Of a stretch of 14,110 bases of DNA, positions 5,224 to 12,905 are shown one piece after another. Within the stretch, counting starts at the first letter, position 1, and the number at the start of each line of letters is the position of its first letter. The stretch lies in contig CAJURI010000060.1 in assembly GCA_910588795.1 (NCBI GenBank), forward strand, positions 1 through 14,110, in the 5' to 3' direction. Below the pieces are notes generated by a model. That model was not told the origin of the DNA, searched no databases, and saw nothing but the letters and a program-made list of their open reading frames with translations. The position numbers and the translations under genes are program-made. This DNA comes from an uncultured Duncaniella sp. (GTDB lineage: Bacteria; Bacteroidota; Bacteroidia; Bacteroidales; Muribaculaceae).

Positions 5224-6747
5224 ATGCAGGAAAAAATCATTATTCTCGACTTCGGGTCGCAGACAACGCAGCTGATCGGGCGGCGCATACGCGAACTCGG
5301 CGAGTATTGCGAGATCGTTCCCTACAACAAGTTCCCTTACGATGACCCGTCAGTGATAGGTGTCATACTCTCGGGCTCACCCTTCTCGGTGTATGACAAA
5401 AAAGCATTCCGTACCGACCTGTCGCGCCTGCGCAGCCATCTGCCGGTGCTCGGCATATGCTACGGAGCACAGTTCATAGCCTACACTTCCGGAGGCTCAG
5501 TAGAGCCGGCTCCGTCACGCGAATACGGACGGGCCAACCTGTCAAGCATCGACAGCTCCAATCCGCTCATGCACGACATCCCCACCGGATCGCAGGTGTG
5601 GATGAGCCATGGCGACACCATCACATCAATTCCCGAGAACTTCAAGGTAATAGCATCTACCGACAAGGTCAGGATAGCAGCCTATCAGGTAGAAGGGGAA
5701 AAGACATGGGGCGTTCAGTTCCATCCCGAAGTATTCCATTCGGAACACGGCTCCCAGCTGCTGCGCAACTTTGTCGTGGACATATGCGGCGGCAAGCTCG
5801 ACTGGACAGCCGATTCATTCATCGAATCGACTGTGAAATCGCTCCGCGAACAGCTCGGCGACGACAAAGTGGTGCTCGGGCTGAGCGGCGGAGTGGACTC
5901 TTCGGTAGCGGCTGTGCTTCTTAATCGCGCGATCGGAAAAAATCTCACCTGTATATTCGTAGACCACGGCATGCTGCGCAAGAATGAATTCCGCAACGTG
6001 CTCAACGATTACGAATGCCTCGGCCTGAACGTGATCGGAGTGGATGCATCAGCCAAATTCTTCAGCGAGCTGGCCGGAGTCACAGAGCCGGAGCGCAAAC
6101 GCAAGATAATCGGCAAAGGCTTCATCGACGTATTCGACGAGGAGGCCCACAAAATCGAAGATGTGAAGTGGCTCGCACAGGGCACCATCTACCCCGACTG
6201 CATAGAGTCTCTCTCGATCACAGGCACAACCATCAAGAGCCACCACAACGTGGGAGGACTTCCCGAGAAGATGAACCTAAAGCTATGTGAGCCACTGCGC
6301 CTTCTTTTCAAAGACGAAGTACGCTCCGTGGGACGTCAGCTCGGCATGCCCGAACACCTCATCAAGCGTCATCCTTTCCCCGGACCCGGACTGGCCGTGC
6401 GCATTCTCGGCGACATAACCCCCGAGAAAGTGAGAATACTTCAGGATGCCGACGACATCTTCATCCAGGGGCTCCGCGACTGGAACTTATATGACAAAGT
6501 ATGGCAGGCCGGAGCTATACTCCTTCCCGTTCAGAGCGTAGGAGTAATGGGCGACGAACGCACCTACGAACGTGCCATTGCTCTGCGCGCCGTCACCTCG
6601 ACCGACGCTATGACAGCCGACTGGGCACATCTCCCTTACGACTTCATGGCTAAGGTAAGCAACGACATAATCAATAAGGTGCGTGGAGTAAACCGTGTAT
6701 GCTACGACATATCCTCCAAGCCGCCGGCAACCATAGAATGGGAGTGA
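5224..6747 (+). CDS. guaA: GMP synthase (glutamine-hydrolysing)
   Basis: This enzyme converts XMP, ATP and glutamine to GMP in the cytoplasm, the last step of de novo guanine nucleotide synthesis. The 507-residue protein has the usual fused layout. The class I glutamine amidotransferase domain spans residues about 4-190, with nucleophile C79 in GICYGAQ and H167/E169 in FHPEV. The ATP-pyrophosphatase domain starts near 197, with the PP-loop SGGVDSS at 221-227. The C-terminal dimerisation domain contains RHPFPGPGLAVR and ends KPPATIEWE, the canonical GuaA terminus. The ATG at 5224 begins MQEKIIILDFG, matching the family start. A longer reading from TTG at 5185 would overlap the promoter. It is monocistronic, with a hairpin after the stop codon, and is divergent from the phosphatase-transporter operon. 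Confidence 0.98.
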   Translation: MQEKIIILDFGSQTTQLIGRRIRELGEYCEIVPYNKFPYDDPSVIGVILSGSPFSVYDKKAFRTDLSRLRSHLPVLGICYGAQFIAYTSGGSVEPAPSREYGRANLSSIDSSNPLMHDIPTGSQVWMSHGDTITSIPENFKVIASTDKVRIAAYQVEGEKTWGVQFHPEVFHSEHGSQLLRNFVVDICGGKLDWTADSFIESTVKSLREQLGDDKVVLGLSGGVDSSVAAVLLNRAIGKNLTCIFVDHGMLRKNEFRNVLNDYECLGLNVIGVDASAKFFSELAGVTEPERKRKIIGKGFIDVFDEEAHKIEDVKWLAQGTIYPDCIESLSITGTTIKSHHNVGGLPEKMNLKLCEPLRLLFKDEVRSVGRQLGMPEHLIKRHPFPGPGLAVRILGDITPEKVRILQDADDIFIQGLRDWNLYDKVWQAGAILLPVQSVGVMGDERTYERAIALRAVTSTDAMTADWAHLPYDFMAKVSNDIINKVRGVNRVCYDISSKPPATIEWE

Positions 6748-6766
6748 TTAACACTCTGATTATCAA

Positions 6767-6814
6767 CCAACTACAAATTAGCCTCAGCCTAAGCGGTTGG
6801 GGCTAATTTGTTGG
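6767..6814 (+). terminator. hairpin downstream of guaA, probable terminator
   Basis: CAAATTAGCC (6774-6783) pairs perfectly with GGCTAATTTG (6801-6810). CCAA/TTGG extends the stem across a 3-nt bulge, and AGCC/GGTT extends it inward. No T-run follows directly, so it may be a 3'-end-stabilising structure or a weak terminator. From 6815 to 6940 the sequence is AT-rich, with nothing recognisable. Confidence 0.55.
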
Positions 6815-6940
6815 ATATCGCTATAATTATCTATTCGCTTTTTTCACCAGTGCCGAACAGTTTATTTTCCTGACATAAAATATATTGCAGTCTCAATGAG
6901 CATATAATTTGTACTGTAGGATTAAAAAAGTCAATATATA

Positions 6941-6973
6941 TTGGCATACTTCCGGCGAATTTGCGTACCTTTG
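6941..6973 (+). promoter_or_regulatory. Bacteroidota-type promoter of the structured RNA
   Basis: TTGG (6941-6944) is followed by a 21-nt spacer and TACCTTTG (6966-6973), a perfect TAnnTTTG element with a near-match -33. Transcription would start near 6980. It is the only convincing promoter in the 527 nt between guaA and the lipoprotein gene. Confidence 0.75.
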
Positions 6974-6979
6974 CGGCAC

Positions 6980-7216
6980 AGCCCTGAGGAGGGCTTGTAT
7001 AGACATAGGAAAGCGCATTTCGCTTATTTCATAAGATGTGAACTTGGACACTTCACTATGATGCTGAAATAATCGGAATTATGCCTTTCTTGGCCGTATA
7101 TTCGTGTAAACTCGAAATACGGTCAAGTGTGGTTATCATTCCCTTGCTCACATTAATGATAGTCCGGGACCAATATCTTAGAATGAGGCTGAATGACGGC
7201 CTCGCTTTCTTTTTTT
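6980..7216 (+). ncRNA. structured non-coding RNA, about 237 nt; family uncertain
   Basis: The segment is bounded by a good promoter and an intrinsic terminator and carries no sensible ORF. Helices visible are GCCCT/AGGGC (6981-6994); AAGCG/CGCTT (7011-7025); GTGAA/TTCAC inside CATA/TATG (7030-7060); ATAAT/ATTAT (7069-7082); an 11-bp helix 7089-7099 with 7117-7127, continued by TTCG/CGAA across a bulge; and a 10-bp helix 7131-7140 with 7155-7164. AGACATAGG (7001-7009) can pair imperfectly with CCAATATCT (7170-7178) to close a multibranched core. The promoter-to-terminator layout resembles the Bacteroidales-1 RNA motif, later proposed to be 6S-like, but I cannot confirm membership. Alternatively it is a leader attenuator of the lipoprotein gene that starts 58 nt after the terminator. 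Confidence 0.7.
7185..7216 (+). terminator. intrinsic terminator ending the structured RNA
   Basis: GAGGCTG (7185-7191) pairs with CGGCCTC (7197-7203), including one T-G pair, around the loop AATGA. After GCTTTC comes a run of seven T (7210-7216). Confidence 0.85.
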
Positions 7217-7274
7217 ACACCAATCGTTAACCTGTGTCGTAGGGTCGGAGACACACAACTAATCTATAATTTCA

Positions 7275-7691
7275 ATGAAAAAGTATTTTTCGATTTTGAT
7301 TGCTGTGCTGTTGGCCTCGCTCTCATTCTCGCTTACATCCTGTGGTGATGATGACGACGAACCAGGCATTGAAAACGGTGCCACAATCATTGGCAAGTGG
7401 ATTCTAAAAGATGTGAATATTAAGACACAATTTCCTGATATTGAAAATGAATTTGTAATCGGGGATTGGATTGAGTTTAAAACAAATGGTACTGTCGAAT
7501 GGACTGAGAAGGGGGTGAAATTATCCGGGAAATATACCTATGAGGACAATGAAATTTTCATATCTGATGTTTCCGACGGTGAAACAATACCGTTTATTTA
7601 CAACGTAACGAAACTTACGGGGTCGGAACTGGTGTTTAACGCAGACCTCATGATAGTCAAAGCGACATATACTTTGCAAAGAGACAAGTGA
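7275..7691 (+). CDS. small surface-type lipoprotein, lipocalin-like
   Basis: This 138-residue protein has a lipoprotein signal peptide: MKKYF, a hydrophobic core, then the lipobox LTSC with the lipidated Cys at 23. GDDDDE follows the Cys at once, an acidic tract of the kind that directs Bacteroidota lipoproteins to the cell surface. The mature part begins with IIGKWILKDVNIK and continues in alternating beta-strand patterns (EFKTNGTVEW, GKYTYEDNEIFI, YTLQRDK). This is the look of the small lipocalin-like beta-barrel lipoproteins common in Bacteroidales. No catalytic motif or ligand is recognisable. Base composition is more AT-rich than in the neighbouring housekeeping genes. No clear promoter lies between the upstream terminator and the ATG, so readthrough from the promoter at 6941 is possible. 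Converges on ftsE. Confidence 0.85.
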   Translation: MKKYFSILIAVLLASLSFSLTSCGDDDDEPGIENGATIIGKWILKDVNIKTQFPDIENEFVIGDWIEFKTNGTVEWTEKGVKLSGKYTYEDNEIFISDVSDGETIPFIYNVTKLTGSELVFNADLMIVKATYTLQRDK

Positions 7692-7740
7692 TATTGCCAC
7701 CGGTAGGCTGTAACAGACACGCCTTTAACGGTTAAATACT

Positions 7741-7798
7741 TGATATAAATGTTTAATCCTTTCTCAACTGAGCTTGAGTGATAAAACATTTATTATCA
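7741..7798. repeat. 58-nt imperfect palindrome after the lipoprotein gene
   Basis: ATAAATGTTT (7745-7754) and AAACATTTAT (7784-7793) form a perfect 10-bp stem. TGAT/ATCA extends it across one bulged base. An internal hairpin, CTCAA/TTGAG (7763-7778), sits at the tip. There is no T-run. It lies 50 nt past the lipoprotein stop codon, just before the bidirectional terminator, and its role is unknown. Confidence 0.65.
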
Positions 7799-7803
7799 GA
7801 TAT

Positions 7804-7855
7804 AAAAAACTGAATCAGTCTCGGTCCAATAGGCCGGGACTGATTCTGTTTTTTT
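7804..7855. terminator. bidirectional intrinsic terminator between the lipoprotein gene and ftsE
   Basis: A 15-bp stem (7812-7826 with 7832-7846, including two T-G pairs) encloses a 5-nt loop. Seven T follow on the plus strand (7849-7855) and an A-run precedes it (7804-7809), so the minus-strand copy also ends in T. It serves both the lipoprotein transcript and the clpP-clpX-recQ-ftsE transcript. Between it and the ftsE stop codon (7856-7952) I see only a short AGATG/CATCT hairpin. Confidence 0.9.
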
Positions 7856-7952
7856 ACAAGTTAAACGTCTGATATGTCTCACAAAAGAGGGATTGACCGT
7901 GACAACAACACGACAATACCCCCACCGACTAACGGGAGATGTGAAAAAACAT

Positions 7953-8612
7953 CTATTTCAACGTACGTTGAGAACAGATGAGAGTACGTGCCGGGAATTG
8001 CTCAACAAGCGACATGTTGTGAGTAGCCATAATCACAGTTGTGCCCTCACGCGCTATAGAGTGAAGATAGCTTACTATGGACTCGCCTGTGGAAGGATCG
8101 AGATTGCCGGTAGGCTCGTCAGCAAGAATAAGCGGCGGATTGTTGAGAAGTGCACGCGCTATCACTATGCGCTGCTGCTCTCCGCCCGAAAGCTCGTGAG
8201 GCTTCTTGTATTTCTTGCTCTCCATGCCCACGCTCCTCAGCACATTCGTGATGCGCTCGTCGATCTCGGCACGGTCAGTCCAGCCGGTGGCACGCAGCAC
8301 AAAACGCAGATTGTCCTCGGCACTGCGGTCAGTCAGCAGACGGAAATCCTGAAACACGATGCCTATCTGACGGCGCAGATAAGGAATGTCACGCTTACGT
8401 ATGCTCAACAGATCATGGCCAAGCACACACGCATTTCCCGATGCCACCGGGACATCGGCATAGAACGACTTCAGCAGGCTCGACTTTCCGCTCCCTACCT
8501 TACCGATTATGTACACAAACTCCCCCTGACCCACTTTCAGGTCAACATGCTTAAGAGTTATCAGCGAATTGCGATGTATGGTGACATCCCTGTAGTCTAT
8601 GACGTTAGGCAT
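7953..8612 (-). CDS. ftsE: cell-division ABC-transporter ATPase FtsE
   Basis: This is the cytoplasmic ATPase subunit of FtsEX, which couples ATP hydrolysis to periplasmic peptidoglycan hydrolase control at the septum. The 219-residue length is typical of FtsE. Visible motifs are Walker A GKVGSGKS (37-44), Q-loop Q88 in VFQDFRLL, signature LSGGEQQR (141-148), Walker B LILADE (161-166), and the switch histidine H198 in MATHN. The VFQDFRLL segment and the short, simple NBD favour FtsE over LolD-type ATPases, but the two families are close. No ftsX lies in the window. It starts 26 nt after the recQ stop codon, so it is probably the last gene of the clpP-clpX-recQ-ftsE unit and ends before the bidirectional terminator. 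Confidence 0.85.
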   Translation of the reverse strand: MPNVIDYRDVTIHRNSLITLKHVDLKVGQGEFVYIIGKVGSGKSSLLKSFYADVPVASGNACVLGHDLLSIRKRDIPYLRRQIGIVFQDFRLLTDRSAEDNLRFVLRATGWTDRAEIDERITNVLRSVGMESKKYKKPHELSGGEQQRIVIARALLNNPPLILADEPTGNLDPSTGESIVSYLHSIAREGTTVIMATHNMSLVEQFPARTLICSQRTLK

Positions 8613-8638
8613 CTGCTCTCGACATTGATTGGTAAGTA

Positions 8639-10813
8639 TCAGTTGCCCATTTCTGAGACAAACTTGATATGTGCGAGGCGTATCTCGTCCTCGGTGAAAT
8701 CACTTCCGAACTCACGATAAGCCTTGTTGAGATCGTCAGTCTCGCCATCCCTGAAGAAATCGAAAAGCTCCTCCTGGGAATCCTCATCGATTATCTCGTC
8801 AATATAATAATTGATATTGATCTTGGTTCCCGAGTACACTATTGCCTCTATCTCATCGATAAGCTCGCTGAACTCAAGCCCCTTGGAATGGGCAATCTCC
8901 TCAAGGGGTATCTTCCGGTCTATCAGAGTGATGATATAGAGCTTCGTAGAATTCTTGTCAGGTATGCTCCGCACACGCAGATCCTCGGGCCTCTCTATCT
9001 CATTCTCCTCCACATGCCTCTTTATGAGCTTTATGAAGTCGGCTCCATAACGTTTTGCCTTCCCTATGCCTACTCCGGGAATGTTCTGCAGCTCTTCTAT
9101 CGATATCGGATAGGTCGTGGCCATGGCCTCAAGTGACGGATCCTGGAATATCACATACGGAGGAAGACCCTGCTGCTTGGCAACCTTCTTGCGAAGGTCC
9201 TTGAGAATGCTGAAAAGCTCTGTATCGGCGGCACATGACGCACCGCTCTTCAGCATCTCTGGTTCAGGCTCTTCGGAGAACTCCGAGTCCTCGACCACCT
9301 TGAACGACTCAGGCTTGCTGAGAAACTTCTTGCCCTTGGCTGTGATGGAAAGGGTACCGTAGTTCTCTATGTCACGTTCCAGATAGCCCATCTGTGTTGC
9401 CTGACGTATCACGGCACTGATGAGACGGTCATCAGCACCTTTCTCGCAGCCGAACACCTCGAGTTCATCATGACCATATGATTTGACCGTAGGAGTGGTG
9501 CGTCCGAGCACTATGTCACTCACATATTCGGCCTTGAATTTTTCCTTAAGTGCGATTACGGTCTCAAGCACCGCGCACAAATCTTCTTTAGCTTCCACTT
9601 TTTTCTTGGGATTTAAACAGTTGTCGCAATTGTGGCAATTGTCTTCTTGGAATTGTTCGCCAAAATAGAAGAGGAGAGAACGCCTCCGGCATGTACTTGC
9701 CTCGGCATAGCTCTGAGTTTCAAGCAGTAGTTGCTTGCCTATCTCTTGCTCGGCCACAGGCTTCCCCTGCATGAACTTCTCCATTTTCTGGAGGTCCTTG
9801 GCCGAGTAGAATGTTATACATTGTCCCTCACCGCCGTCACGTCCGGCACGTCCGGTCTCCTGGTAGTATCCCTCCAGCGACTTGGGCATGTCATAGTGTA
9901 TCACAAACCTCACATCGGGCTTGTCGATCCCCATGCCGAAAGCAATCGTAGCGACTATCACATCCACTTCCTCAAGAAGGAAAGCGTCCTGATTGGCACT
10001 GCGTGTAGCCGCATCCATGCCGGCATGGTATGGGAGAGCCTTTATGTCGTTGACACGGAGCATTTCGGCAAGTTCTTCGACCCTCTTGCGGCTCAGGCAA
10101 TATATTATGCCGCTTTTGCCGGGATTGGACTTTATGAACTTGATTATCTCCTTGTCGATCATCGATGTCTTGGGCCGTATCTCGTAATAAAGATTCGGAC
10201 GGTTGAACGACGACTTGTAGACCACCGCATCAGCCATGCCCAGATTCTTCTGGATATCGTGCTGCACTTTAGGGGTGGCGGTAGCGGTAAGCGCGATCAC
10301 CGGACGGACATTGATCTCGTTGATGATGGGACGTATCCTCCGGTATTCCGGACGGAAATCATGCCCCCATTCCGAGATGCAGTGGGCCTCGTCGACAGCG
10401 TAGAACGATATCTTCACCGTCTTTAGAAACTCTATGTTCTCCTCCTTTGTCAGAGACTCCGGAGCGACATAGAGCAGCTTGGTCAGGCCGGCCCTTATGT
10501 CGGCCTTTACCGTATCGATAGCCGCCCGGTTGAGCGAAGAGTTGAGAAAATGAGCCACCTTATCCTCATCGCTGAAATGGCGCATCGCATCGACCTGATT
10601 CTTCATCAGTGCGATAAGTGGAGATATCACTATTGCCGTGCCGTCCATCATCAGAGCCGGGAGCTGATAGCACAGTGACTTGCCTCCGCCTGTGGGCATC
10701 AGGACAAAGACATCGTGACCGTCAAGCAGACTGGTCATGATGGACTCCTGATTCCCTTTGAAGGAATCAAATCCGAAATGCTCCTTTAATGCAGCGTGAA
10801 GAAGTGTGTTCAT
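8639..10813 (-). CDS. recQ: ATP-dependent DNA helicase RecQ
   Basis: This is a 3'-5' superfamily 2 helicase for recombination and replication-fork repair. The protein has 724 residues. Motif 0 includes FGFDSFKGNQ, Walker A is TGGGKS (41-46), and the DEAH box is at 141-144, followed by the aromatic-rich loop CISEWGHDFRPEY. Motif III is LTATAT, and motif VI is QETGRAGRDG near 318-327. The RQC zinc site is C375, C393, C396, C399. A winged-helix region follows, and an HRDC domain spans about 531-605 (LPPYVIFQDPSL, IPGVGIGKAKRYG). The extra C-terminal 120 residues look helical and fit the helicase HTH domain common in Bacteroidota RecQ, making the protein longer than E. coli RecQ. It starts 49 nt after clpX; that spacer is unusually rich in C/G homopolymers (C6 and C8 on the coding strand). 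Confidence 0.97.
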   Translation of the reverse strand: MNTLLHAALKEHFGFDSFKGNQESIMTSLLDGHDVFVLMPTGGGKSLCYQLPALMMDGTAIVISPLIALMKNQVDAMRHFSDEDKVAHFLNSSLNRAAIDTVKADIRAGLTKLLYVAPESLTKEENIEFLKTVKISFYAVDEAHCISEWGHDFRPEYRRIRPIINEINVRPVIALTATATPKVQHDIQKNLGMADAVVYKSSFNRPNLYYEIRPKTSMIDKEIIKFIKSNPGKSGIIYCLSRKRVEELAEMLRVNDIKALPYHAGMDAATRSANQDAFLLEEVDVIVATIAFGMGIDKPDVRFVIHYDMPKSLEGYYQETGRAGRDGGEGQCITFYSAKDLQKMEKFMQGKPVAEQEIGKQLLLETQSYAEASTCRRRSLLFYFGEQFQEDNCHNCDNCLNPKKKVEAKEDLCAVLETVIALKEKFKAEYVSDIVLGRTTPTVKSYGHDELEVFGCEKGADDRLISAVIRQATQMGYLERDIENYGTLSITAKGKKFLSKPESFKVVEDSEFSEEPEPEMLKSGASCAADTELFSILKDLRKKVAKQQGLPPYVIFQDPSLEAMATTYPISIEELQNIPGVGIGKAKRYGADFIKLIKRHVEENEIERPEDLRVRSIPDKNSTKLYIITLIDRKIPLEEIAHSKGLEFSELIDEIEAIVYSGTKININYYIDEIIDEDSQEELFDFFRDGETDDLNKAYREFGSDFTEDEIRLAHIKFVSEMGN

Positions 10814-10862
10814 GGTTTGAGGGGGGATTATAGGTGAAAGGGGGGGGAGACTGGTGAACTGA

Positions 10863-12155
10863 TCAGCCTATATACGCCTTCTTGATTTTCTCTTCTGCAA
10901 ATTCACGTGTTATCACGAGCTCGTCGATCTTTCTGGAAGGTGTGTCATACATGGGATCCATCATCACAGTCTCCACTATGGTGCGGAGTCCGCGTGCGCC
11001 GAGCTTGTACTCTATGGCCTTGTCGACTATGAACTCAAGGGTCTCGGGAGCAAACGTCAGTTTCACGCCGTCCATTGCAAACAGCTTCTCATACTGGCGT
11101 ATGATGGCATTCTTAGGCTCGGTAAGCACCTTGAGCAGCGCGTCACGGTCGAGGGGATCGAGATGCACGAGCACCGGCAGACGGCCTATGATCTCGGGGA
11201 TCAGGCCGAACGATTTGAGATCCTGCGGAGCTATGTACTTGAGGTAGTTGTCGGAATCGATCTTGGACCTCTCGGCACGGCCGGTGAATCCCACCACATG
11301 GGTGTTGAGACGGTGAGCTATCTTGCGCTCTATTCCGTCGAACGCACCTCCGCATATGAATAGGATATTCTTAGTGTCGACCGGTATCATCTTCTGCTCG
11401 GGATGCTTTCTGCCCCCCTGAGGCGGCACATTCACCACCGATCCCTCAAGAAGTTTCAGAAGTCCCTGCTGAACACCTTCGCCCGACACATCACGGGTTA
11501 TGGAAGGGTTGTCACCCTTGCGGGCTATCTTGTCTATCTCATCTATGAACACGATCCCCTTCTCAGCCTTGGCCACATCATAGTCGGCGGCCTGCAGCAG
11601 ACGCACAAGAAGGCTCTCTATGTCCTCGCCCACATATCCGGCCTCGGTAAGGACCGTTGCGTCCACTATGGCAAACGGCACGTCGAGCTGTCGGGCTATG
11701 GTCTTGGCAAGAAGGGTCTTGCCTGTGCCTGTAGGTCCCACCATTATGATGTTGCTCTTCTCTATGTCGACATCGTCGCTGGTCTGGGCAAGACGCTTAT
11801 AATGATTGTAGACCGCAACCGAAAGATACTTCTTGGCATCGTCCTGGCCTATGACATACTGGTCAAGGAACTCCCTTATCTGCACGGGAGTAGGAAGCTT
11901 CTTGGCCGGAGTGCTTTCCTTTTTGGCCGACTTTTTCCCTTTTACGGAACCGGCCATATCGCCACCTTCCGAGAAATAATCCTTAAGAAGGCCTTCGATC
12001 TGTTCCACACAGTCGCTGCATATGTACGCATCGCCTAACGGACTCGGCACAAGTATATCCGTGTAGGAAGGTTCCTTCCCGCAGAACGAACATTTCACCG
12101 TGACCGACGACATGCCTCCGCCGCCACCGTTGCTGTTACCACTCTTCTTAGCCAT
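10863..12155 (-). CDS. clpX: ATP-dependent Clp protease ATPase subunit ClpX
   Basis: This AAA+ unfoldase recognises and unfolds substrates and feeds them to ClpP. The 430-residue protein has an N-terminal zinc-binding domain with C22, C25, C46 and C49 after a glycine-rich leader. The AAA+ core has Walker A GPTGTGKT (140-147), pore loop GYVG (173-176), Walker B IVFIDEID (D205/E206), the RKH loop at 249-251, and sensor-2 GARGLR (386-391). The ClpP-contacting IGF loop appears as the variant VVGF at 287-290. The linker at about 65-85 is Lys/Ser-rich and a little long. Its ATG shares one base with the clpP stop codon (TAATG), so translation is probably coupled to clpP, as expected for partners of one complex. 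Confidence 0.98.
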   Translation of the reverse strand: MAKKSGNSNGGGGGMSSVTVKCSFCGKEPSYTDILVPSPLGDAYICSDCVEQIEGLLKDYFSEGGDMAGSVKGKKSAKKESTPAKKLPTPVQIREFLDQYVIGQDDAKKYLSVAVYNHYKRLAQTSDDVDIEKSNIIMVGPTGTGKTLLAKTIARQLDVPFAIVDATVLTEAGYVGEDIESLLVRLLQAADYDVAKAEKGIVFIDEIDKIARKGDNPSITRDVSGEGVQQGLLKLLEGSVVNVPPQGGRKHPEQKMIPVDTKNILFICGGAFDGIERKIAHRLNTHVVGFTGRAERSKIDSDNYLKYIAPQDLKSFGLIPEIIGRLPVLVHLDPLDRDALLKVLTEPKNAIIRQYEKLFAMDGVKLTFAPETLEFIVDKAIEYKLGARGLRTIVETVMMDPMYDTPSRKIDELVITREFAEEKIKKAYIG

Positions 12156-12841
12156 TATTTCTTTTCAGGAAGAAGCACATTGTCAATCATACCATACTCC
12201 TTGGCTTCCTGGGCTGTCATCCAGTAGTCACGGTCGGCATCAGCCTCTATACGCTCAAGCGACATCCCTGAATGGTCAGCGATTATCCTATAAAGCTCAG
12301 CCTTGTACTTGAGTATCTCACGAGCTGTTATCTCGATATCAGATGCCTGACCCTGCACACCGCCGAGAGGCTGATGGATCATCACTCGCGAATGCGGGAG
12401 GGCAAGACGCTTGCCCTGGGCACCTGCCACAAGAAGAACCGCCGCCATGGATGCTGCCATGCCGATACATATTGTGGACACATCGCTCTTGATGTGCTGC
12501 ATTGTATCATAAAGTCCGAGACCGGCTATCACTGATCCGCCAGGTGAGTTCAGGTAGATGGATATGTCCTTGCCTGGATCGACCGAGTCAAGATACAGGA
12601 GCTGTCCCTGCACAACGGTAGCAGTATAGTCGTTGACATCAGTGCTAAGGAAGATGATGCGGTCCATCATCAAGCGGGAGAATACATCCATCTGCGCCAC
12701 ATTGAGCTGACGCTCCTCGATGATGGTGGGGGAGATATATGACGATGTGATCTGCTGAGCAGCTGCCGAAGCATACTGGTCGAGAGCAAGACCATTCATG
12801 CCGAGATGATGCACGGCATAGTTTCTGAAATCTTTATTCAT
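12155..12841 (-). CDS. clpP: ATP-dependent Clp protease proteolytic subunit ClpP
   Basis: This serine peptidase forms the tetradecameric chamber of ClpXP. The product has 228 residues, with an N-terminal extension of about 35 residues that is probably removed as a propeptide. The catalytic triad is S131 in GMAASMAA, H156 in MIHQPLGG and D205 in ADRDYWM, with the family's spacing. The oxyanion-hole NSPGGS motif is at 98-103. The spacing to trmH is 64 nt, and I see no consensus promoter in 12842-12905, so it may be read partly from the methyltransferase promoter or from a degenerate one. In many Bacteroidales trigger factor (tig) precedes clpP; here it does not, at least within the next 1.2 kb. 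Confidence 0.98.
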   Translation of the reverse strand: MNKDFRNYAVHHLGMNGLALDQYASAAAQQITSSYISPTIIEERQLNVAQMDVFSRLMMDRIIFLSTDVNDYTATVVQGQLLYLDSVDPGKDISIYLNSPGGSVIAGLGLYDTMQHIKSDVSTICIGMAASMAAVLLVAGAQGKRLALPHSRVMIHQPLGGVQGQASDIEITAREILKYKAELYRIIADHSGMSLERIEADADRDYWMTAQEAKEYGMIDNVLLPEKK

Positions 12842-12905
12842 ATATGTCTGGTGTGTTTATTTTCGTAATGTAAAATTACAAAAAATCCAACTAAAATACA
12901 AATCC

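Noticed and set aside
7893..8720. Long plus-strand open frame of 275 codons antisense to ftsE
   Set aside because: No family resemblance; it spans the end of recQ and all of ftsE, whose motifs are complete. It is a shadow frame.
9731..10426. Plus-strand open frame of 231 codons antisense to recQ
   Set aside because: It mirrors the RecQ helicase core, with no recognisable domain of its own.
11403..12038. Plus-strand open frame of 211 codons antisense to clpX
   Set aside because: Shadow of a complete, strongly conserved gene.
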